DNA of 10,248 nucleotides from NCBI GenBank assembly GCA_014061035.1, contig JACGMN010000125.1, forward strand, positions 1 to 10,248. Direction: 5' to 3'. Shown one piece after another: positions 6,562 through 10,248 of this stretch (the first letter of the stretch is position 1; every line of letters begins with the position of its first letter). The stretch is from Candidatus Methanophagales archaeon (GTDB taxonomy: Archaea > Halobacteriota > Syntropharchaeia > Alkanophagales > Methanospirareceae). The notes beneath the pieces were generated by a model, which made no database searches, had not been told where the DNA came from, and was given only the letters and a program-made list of their open reading frames with translations. The position numbers and the translations under genes are program-made.

Positions 6562-7674
6562 TTACGCTACCTCCTCTTTTACCGCTTCACCCTCATGCAA
6601 TAACTTCCCAAGAATCTTTTTCGTCGCTTTTGGAAGCGTATCCATCATCGTTACTTTATCGCGCGTTACTTTGATCATATCGATTGGGCAGGCATTTGCG
6701 CAGGCACCACAAAATATGCACCGCTCTTTGTTTACCATCAGTTGCTCTGCAACGGGCGCTACACGGGGCTTGATTGGTTTTTTCCACCCGCTGCCCGCCT
6801 CATAAAACTCCTCTATCTTTATATACTCGGTAGACGGGAAGAACAATGCGTCACACGGGCATACTTCTATACAAGTACCGCAACCCTGACACCCGTCCAC
6901 ATCGATTCCAATCTCACCTTCGAACGGTTTTTGAACCGCGATGTTCTTAGTAGGACATATCTCTCCGCACCAGCCACACCATGAGCATTTATTATTATCA
7001 GTAATTATCTCCCCGGTAAGCGGTATTTTATCGTCTCGCTTTCTTTGCGATACTGTTATAGCATCCTCCGGACACGCACGCGCACAGACGCCGCATAAAA
7101 CACATTTCTCATCATACAGCTCCACTCGCTCGAATCTAGCAGGTGTATCTTTTGTATCTATCCTCTGTCTTCCGCTTAATTCCCCTCTTTCAACTATCAC
7201 CGCTCCGGTTGGACAGATATCCTGACAAATCCCGCAGTAATTACATCTTACCGAATCTACACTGAATTCGCCATCTATCACACCTGCCATCGGTGGTATA
7301 GCACGATTCACAACAATGGCATCCCTCGGACAGACTTCCTCGCATAATTTACAAAATGTACAGTCATCTTTCCCGGTCACGTCAATGATGCCGAGCGCAT
7401 CGTACTCGTCTCTTATACCATTAACATATACTACGAGAGCATCGAACATACAGACGCGGGTACATATCCCACAAGCCTTGCAATCTTCAGTAACTGCCAG
7501 ATACGGCGCATCTACAATACCCTTTGCGATTGCTCCGATTGGCCCTAACTGTATTGCGTCATTAGGACATACTTCGCTGCACATTCCACACCCGGTACAG
7601 CCCTCCTGAGAGAACGTTAACTCCCTCTTTCGCGCTCCACTTATCTTCGTGGTTACAGTTTTTCTGTTTTCCAT
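6562..7674 (-). CDS. fwdF: Formylmethanofuran dehydrogenase polyferredoxin subunit F
   Basis: A 370-residue polyferredoxin with eight four-cysteine motifs starting at residues 26, 65, 105, 144, 191, 230, 262 and 319, i.e. eight predicted [4Fe-4S] clusters, the number known for FwdF. Examples are CTGCGMCSEVCP, CTFCKLCEEVCP, CSWCGWCGEICP and CIFCGACANACP. The second motif (CKACGICTRVCM) has Met where Pro is normal. FwdF wires the core enzyme to outside electron carriers. It is the first gene of the operon. The ATG at 7674 has GGAGG 11 bases upstream in a short leader, and the upstream region holds the predicted fwd promoter. Stand-alone polyferredoxins are a possible confusion, but its tight linkage to fwdD makes FwdF the best call. 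Confidence 0.92.
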   Translation of the reverse strand: MENRKTVTTKISGARKRELTFSQEGCTGCGMCSEVCPNDAIQLGPIGAIAKGIVDAPYLAVTEDCKACGICTRVCMFDALVVYVNGIRDEYDALGIIDVTGKDDCTFCKLCEEVCPRDAIVVNRAIPPMAGVIDGEFSVDSVRCNYCGICQDICPTGAVIVERGELSGRQRIDTKDTPARFERVELYDEKCVLCGVCARACPEDAITVSQRKRDDKIPLTGEIITDNNKCSWCGWCGEICPTKNIAVQKPFEGEIGIDVDGCQGCGTCIEVCPCDALFFPSTEYIKIEEFYEAGSGWKKPIKPRVAPVAEQLMVNKERCIFCGACANACPIDMIKVTRDKVTMMDTLPKATKKILGKLLHEGEAVKEEVA

Positions 7675-7689
7675 TTATTCATATTCCTC

Positions 7690-7705
7690 CTTTATATGAA
7701 TATAA
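7690..7705 (+). promoter_or_regulatory. Candidate TATA box for the divergent unknown gene
   Basis: The plus strand reads CTTTATATGAATATAA, close to the archaeal TATA consensus. A start near 7717-7722 would leave a leader of about 90 bases before ATG 7811. It overlaps the fwdF leader on the other strand, so the two divergent promoters are interleaved. Confidence 0.35.
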
Positions 7706-7712
7706 TGCAAAT

Positions 7713-7741
7713 ACTTAACTTAAAGATTTACGGTTTTGGTT
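7713..7741 (-). promoter_or_regulatory. Predicted fwd operon promoter with shared upstream element
   Basis: On the transcript strand, AACCAAAACCG (7741-7731) is followed after six bases by a TATA-like TTTAAGTTAAG (7724-7714). A start about 25 bases further would give a short leader of roughly 15-20 bases carrying the GGAGG at 7690-7686 before the fwdF ATG. The TATA box is imperfect; the main support is that the same 11-mer lies the same six bases before the mer TATA box. Confidence 0.45.
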
Positions 7742-7810
7742 GAAGATGCGGGATGTAAGTACAAGTATATTATCTATCATGAACTTACAGATAAGTGGTG
7801 TAAAATAACA

Positions 7811-8638
7811 ATGGAAGAAGAAAATGGTAGAATTGTAATAGGACTTACGCCTTCGGAATCGAAACGACTAATTGCGAAGGCGGTGAAGAGTTTGGAAGAG
7901 GTACAGCAGGCATTGAAGCACGGGACAATTATAATAACACTGGGAACTACAAACGGTTATATAGCTGAGGAGATTTTGAGTGATTTATCTGAGTCTAAGG
8001 TTGAGGTTGAGGCTGAGGTTGGGGTTGGATACAAAATTGATAAGCCGCGATACGCAGCTGGCATCATAACTGATCGAGGCTTGTGTATTGTCCCTAAGGA
8101 TGAGCGTGCGAAAGAGGTAATTTTAAAAAACGGAAAAATTAGCGGTGAAAGCACAGAAGAAGCGATAGAGAATTTGTCAGCATCTGACGTCTTCATTAAA
8201 GGGGCAAATGTTTTAGATACCACGGGAACTGCGGGAATACTCATGGCGAATCCGTCTGGTGGCACGATCGGTTCTGCTCTTGGTACAGTTATGGCGAGAG
8301 GTGTGCATTTCATAATTCCTGTAGGGCTTGAGAAGACAATACCTTATTCCATTGTAGAGATAGCAAAGCGTGTGGGGATCGAAAAAATTCGTGAGACCAC
8401 CGGTTGGCCTGTTGGGTTGATGCCGGTATATGGTAAGGTGATCACAGAGATTGAGGCATTAAAGATATTAGGTGCGGAGGATGCTTATCCCATAGCTGCA
8501 GGTGGTGTCGATGGTGGTGAGGGTTCTGTCGTCATCTGCGTTGAAGGAAGTATTGAAAAGCTGGACGAGTTGATGTCGCGGGTGAGAGGGATAAAGGGAG
8601 AAGCACCGGTAAAGGTTGTGAGCACGGACTGTAAGTAA
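7811..8638 (+). CDS. Unrecognised 275-residue protein divergent from fwd (possible ISOCOT-like fold)
   Basis: I do not recognise this family by name. The frame is open from a TTG at 7736, but ATG 7811 is preferred: it has GGTG about 11 bases upstream, and the product then begins MEEENGRIVIGLTPSESKRL. It is a soluble protein with no signal peptide or membrane helix. Conserved-looking blocks are LTPSESKRLIAKAV (11-24), IITLGTTNGYIAEEIL near 40, DVFIKGANVLDTTGTAG near 135, NPSGGTIGSALG, TGWPVGLMPVYG near 200 and AAGGVDGGEGSVVICVEG near 230. The GTTN block followed by a D-x-x-I-x-GAN block resembles DeoR/NagB/LutC-type sugar-phosphate isomerase-like (ISOCOT) folds; this is inference from motif shape only. 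It shares its upstream region with the fwd operon and converges on mer, so a role near C1 metabolism or its regulation is possible but unproven. The ORF itself is clearly real: long, with a good ribosome binding site and strong internal conservation-type motifs. Confidence 0.8.
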   Translation: MEEENGRIVIGLTPSESKRLIAKAVKSLEEVQQALKHGTIIITLGTTNGYIAEEILSDLSESKVEVEAEVGVGYKIDKPRYAAGIITDRGLCIVPKDERAKEVILKNGKISGESTEEAIENLSASDVFIKGANVLDTTGTAGILMANPSGGTIGSALGTVMARGVHFIIPVGLEKTIPYSIVEIAKRVGIEKIRETTGWPVGLMPVYGKVITEIEALKILGAEDAYPIAAGGVDGGEGSVVICVEGSIEKLDELMSRVRGIKGEAPVKVVSTDCK

Positions 8639-8649
8639 GTGCGAGGTAC

Positions 8650-8788
8650 TTGTTTACCGCTGAGTCTGCAGAGAACGCGGAGAGTCAGGAATATCATTTC
8701 TTGCCTGCGCGCACCGCGCAAGCAGGGCCCCCCGGTGAATGGCGTCCTTCAGAACCTCAGCGGTCTCCGCGTTCTCGGCGGTAAACAA
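8650..8788. repeat. Imperfect inverted repeat after the unknown gene
   Basis: The left arm, 8650-8684, reads TTGTTTACCGCTGAG then GAGAACGCGGAGA. The right arm, 8764-8788, is on the other strand TTGTTTACCGCCGAG with AACGCGGAGA. The left arm carries about nine extra bases. Between them, near 8704-8726, is a GC-rich smaller hairpin (CCTGCGCGC, ACC, GCGCAAGCAGG). A pyrimidine-rich tract with GTTTTC follows at 8792, so transcripts of the upstream plus-strand gene may end here. The words resemble dispersed intergenic elements of the ACCGC-GAGAACGCGGAG type. No gene lies in it. Confidence 0.6.
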
Positions 8789-8838
8789 ATGCCTGTTTTC
8801 TATTCTCTGATTTCTGTCTTCTGTGTTAACTTTTCAGA

Positions 8839-8873
8839 CAAAAAATATACAATAAAAAAAGGAAAAGGAAACC
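8839..8873 (-). terminator. Likely mer terminator (T runs after inverted repeat)
   Basis: Reading away from mer on the minus strand, the inverted repeat at 9014-8876 is followed by GGTTTCCTTTTCC, then seven T (8860-8854) and another T-rich stretch ending near 8840. T runs are the main archaeal termination signal; the preceding long hairpin could add to it. Confidence 0.5.
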
Positions 8874-8875
8874 AG

Positions 8876-9014
8876 ACTACTCAGGTTCAAAGTTCCGGGG
8901 TTCACGGTTCACTGTTAGACCGGTGAAAATTAACCGGTTCAAAGATATATCTCAAGAACTATGGAGAGCGCAAGCTTGACAACCTTGAACCGTGAACCTG
9001 GCAACCTGAGTAGT
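8876..9014. repeat. Long imperfect inverted repeat between convergent genes
   Basis: The left arm has ACTACTCAGGTT (8876-8887) and GGTTCACGGTTCA (8899-8911). The right arm, 9014-9003 and 8998-8986 on the other strand, has the same two blocks in the same order. The blocks are exact (12 and 13 bases) but their spacers differ in length (11 versus 4). The loop is about 74 bases and includes a small ACCGGT palindrome pair near 8919-8940. It lies in the interval between two convergent genes and ends 11 bases from the mer stop. No transposase is present; it could be a non-autonomous element or a structured 3' end. Confidence 0.7.
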
Positions 9015-9025
9015 TACGTCTTACC

Positions 9026-9991
9026 TTAGGTTAGTTCCGGAATGATCTTCTTGCCAAGTAACTTGATGCTGGTCGATTTATCTGGTCCTATTGGAGAACC
9101 TGCGACTATCTGAGTTACACCCATCTTCGCAAGAGCTTTTCCTTTTTCAACGACTTCTTCCGGCGTACCGTATAGTGCAAATGCTTTTAACATTGTATCG
9201 TCTACGGTTTCAAATGCAGCGCCGAAGTTCCCTTCTTTTAATGCCGCATTAATCGCATCTACTTTTGAAGACTCGACTCCATGTCTCTCTAAAACTGTAG
9301 GCGGAGAACCAGCAGCGATAAATGCGACTACAGGAACAGCAGCAGCCTTTGCCTTCTCCGGTTTCTTATCCACTGAGATGCAGGCATAAGCCGCGACATC
9401 TATCTCAGACATGTTTCTTCCCGCCGCATCAGCTCCTTTCTTTATCAATGGTACAGCAGCTTCAAAGTCTTTCGGATTCGACGCATTTATCAAGACGCCA
9501 TCTGCTATCATACCAGCGGTCTCAAGCATCTTTGGTCCTTGAGCTCCCATATAAATCGGAACTTTCACAGATGGCTTCACAGCTAACTGCGCTCCTGCTG
9601 CTAATCTCTTTCCTGCCATCAAATCTTTTATATCAGCAATTGCTTTCTTAACAGTTGCAACAGGTTTTGTCCATTCGATTCCTAATGCATCGAACGTTGC
9701 TTTATCACCGGGTCCGATACCCAGGACCGCTCTACCACCCGATACTTCATCGAGCGTAGCAAGCGATGATGCTATAGCTGCTGGAATTTTAACGTAGGGG
9801 TTTGTAACTCCAGGCCCTAATTTAATATTGTTTGTCGTAGCAGCAATTGCGCCCAACGTCATATATACGTCTCTGTTGTTGTAGTGGTCTGTTATCCAGC
9901 AATACTCAAATCCATTGTCTTCCGCGAGTTTCACGTAGTAGCTCAGTTTCGCCAATAGCTCGTTCGGAACAAATTCTATACCAAATTTCAT
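9026..9991 (-). CDS. mer: F420-dependent methylenetetrahydromethanopterin reductase
   Basis: Mer catalyses the reversible reduction of methylene-H4MPT to methyl-H4MPT with F420H2, in the cytoplasm. The 321-residue product is the expected length and belongs to the bacterial-luciferase-like TIM-barrel family. It begins MKFGIEFVPNELLAKLSYYV and has EYCWITDHYNNRDVYMTLGAIA (about 38-59), KLGPGVTNPYVKIPAAIASSLATLDEVSGGRAVLGIGPGD, and later VPIYMGAQGPKMLETAG and GVLINASNPKDF, with a C-terminal YGTPEEVVEKGKALAKMGVTQIVAGSPIGPD. The frame extends to a TTG at 10018, but ATG 9991 matches the family start and has GAGGTGA 11 bases upstream. It is monocistronic here, with its own predicted promoter and terminator, although it functions in the same pathway as the fwd operon about 1.3 kb away. 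Confidence 0.95.
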   Translation of the reverse strand: MKFGIEFVPNELLAKLSYYVKLAEDNGFEYCWITDHYNNRDVYMTLGAIAATTNNIKLGPGVTNPYVKIPAAIASSLATLDEVSGGRAVLGIGPGDKATFDALGIEWTKPVATVKKAIADIKDLMAGKRLAAGAQLAVKPSVKVPIYMGAQGPKMLETAGMIADGVLINASNPKDFEAAVPLIKKGADAAGRNMSEIDVAAYACISVDKKPEKAKAAAVPVVAFIAAGSPPTVLERHGVESSKVDAINAALKEGNFGAAFETVDDTMLKAFALYGTPEEVVEKGKALAKMGVTQIVAGSPIGPDKSTSIKLLGKKIIPELT

Positions 9992-10054
9992 AGTTTCTTT
10001 TTTCACCTCTCCTCTCAATCTTATTTCCTGATACCTATCTCTTTGAATTATAGA

Positions 10055-10079
10055 TTATATAACCTTTTCGGTTTTGGTT
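10055..10079 (-). promoter_or_regulatory. Predicted mer promoter with shared upstream element
   Basis: On the transcript strand AACCAAAACCG (10079-10069) is followed by AAAAGG, a purine-rich BRE-like stretch, and TTATATAA (10062-10055), a good archaeal TATA box. Transcription would start near 10030, giving a leader of about 40 bases before ATG 9991. The 11-mer is identical to the one at 7741-7731. Confidence 0.6.
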
Positions 10080-10121
10080 CAGCTATTTTATTGTATATAA
10101 AGTATAACTTCTACCTATTTA

Positions 10122-10228
10122 GACGCAGATTTACGCAGATTTACGCAGAAAACTATTTCCTCAAACTAAGAATCTCCTCCGTCAATTCCGTATATTTAAA
10201 ATCCGGATTATCTGCGTTCATCTGCGTC
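10122..10228. repeat. Inverted repeat of ACGCAGAT words upstream of mer
   Basis: The left arm GACGCAGATTTACGCAGAT (10122-10140), continued by a third TTACGCAG, pairs with 10228-10210, which on the other strand reads GACGCAGATGAACGCAGAT. Arms are 19 bases with two mismatches and a spacer of about 69 bases. It contains no coding region that I can support. A degenerate single copy is at 1071-1100, so this is a dispersed family in this genome. Confidence 0.65.
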
Positions 10229-10248
10229 CGATTATAAAATTTATTCTT

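Noticed and set aside
7736..7810. TTG-initiated 25-residue extension of the unknown protein
   Set aside because: There is no ribosome binding site before the TTG, the extension overlaps promoter elements, and ATG 7811 has GGTG at proper spacing.
8639..8926. 95-residue plus-strand ORF in the convergent interval
   Set aside because: It is a GTG-started frame through inverted-repeat sequence, with no ribosome binding site and no protein-like motifs.
9992..10018. Upstream TTG start for Mer (MRGEVKKET)
   Set aside because: It covers the ribosome binding site of ATG 9991, and Mer proteins begin MKFG.
10043..10237. 64-residue plus-strand ORF upstream of mer
   Set aside because: It runs through the mer promoter and the ACGCAGAT inverted repeat; composition is that of AT-rich non-coding DNA.

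Overview
The window is archaeal and comes from a C1-metabolising lineage, either a methanogen or an anaerobic alkane- or methane-oxidising relative. Two gene sets show this: a complete formylmethanofuran dehydrogenase operon (first step of CO2 reduction, or last step of C1 oxidation) and mer, the F420-dependent methylene-tetrahydromethanopterin reductase of the same pathway. The signals are also archaeal: strong GGAGGTGA-type ribosome binding sites, TATA/BRE-like promoters and T-run terminators. The presence of mer argues against a typical ANME-1 genome, a lineage known for lacking it. I cannot name the genus from sequence alone.

Layout. Positions 1-567 (+) hold the 3' part of a pRiA4b ORF-3-family gene cut by the window edge. 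Positions 576-1073 (-) are a decayed patch. It contains a small secreted, C-terminally anchored acidic repeat protein broken by an apparent one-base deletion. Overlapping its end is a GYD-domain gene remnant with a missing N-terminus and two frame breaks. Positions 1124-7674 (-) are one tightly packed operon read right to left: fwdF, fwdD, fwdB, fwdG, fwdA, fwdC and a gene for a homologue of the CO dehydrogenase/acetyl-CoA synthase epsilon subunit (CdhB family). Several junctions are ATGA overlaps or gaps of a few bases. Positions 7811-8638 (+) encode a divergent protein of unknown function. Positions 8639-9025 are a non-coding convergent interval with two long imperfect inverted repeats and a likely mer terminator. 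Positions 9026-9991 (-) are mer. Positions 9992-10248 hold the mer promoter and another inverted repeat built on the word ACGCAGAT.

How it fits together. FwdB/D (tungsten or molybdenum pterin site) interconvert CO2 and formate, FwdA/C (amidohydrolase plus scaffold) attach or remove formate on methanofuran, and FwdF/G carry electrons through ten predicted [4Fe-4S] clusters. Mer acts later in the same branch. The CdhB-like gene adds a CODH/ACS-type component to the operon, which physically links the methyl-branch entry enzyme to a carbonyl-branch protein family. The fwd operon and mer share an 11-base element (AACCAAAACCG on the coding strand) six bases upstream of their predicted TATA boxes, suggesting common regulation. 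I see no CRISPR array, no rRNA or tRNA and no intact mobile element.
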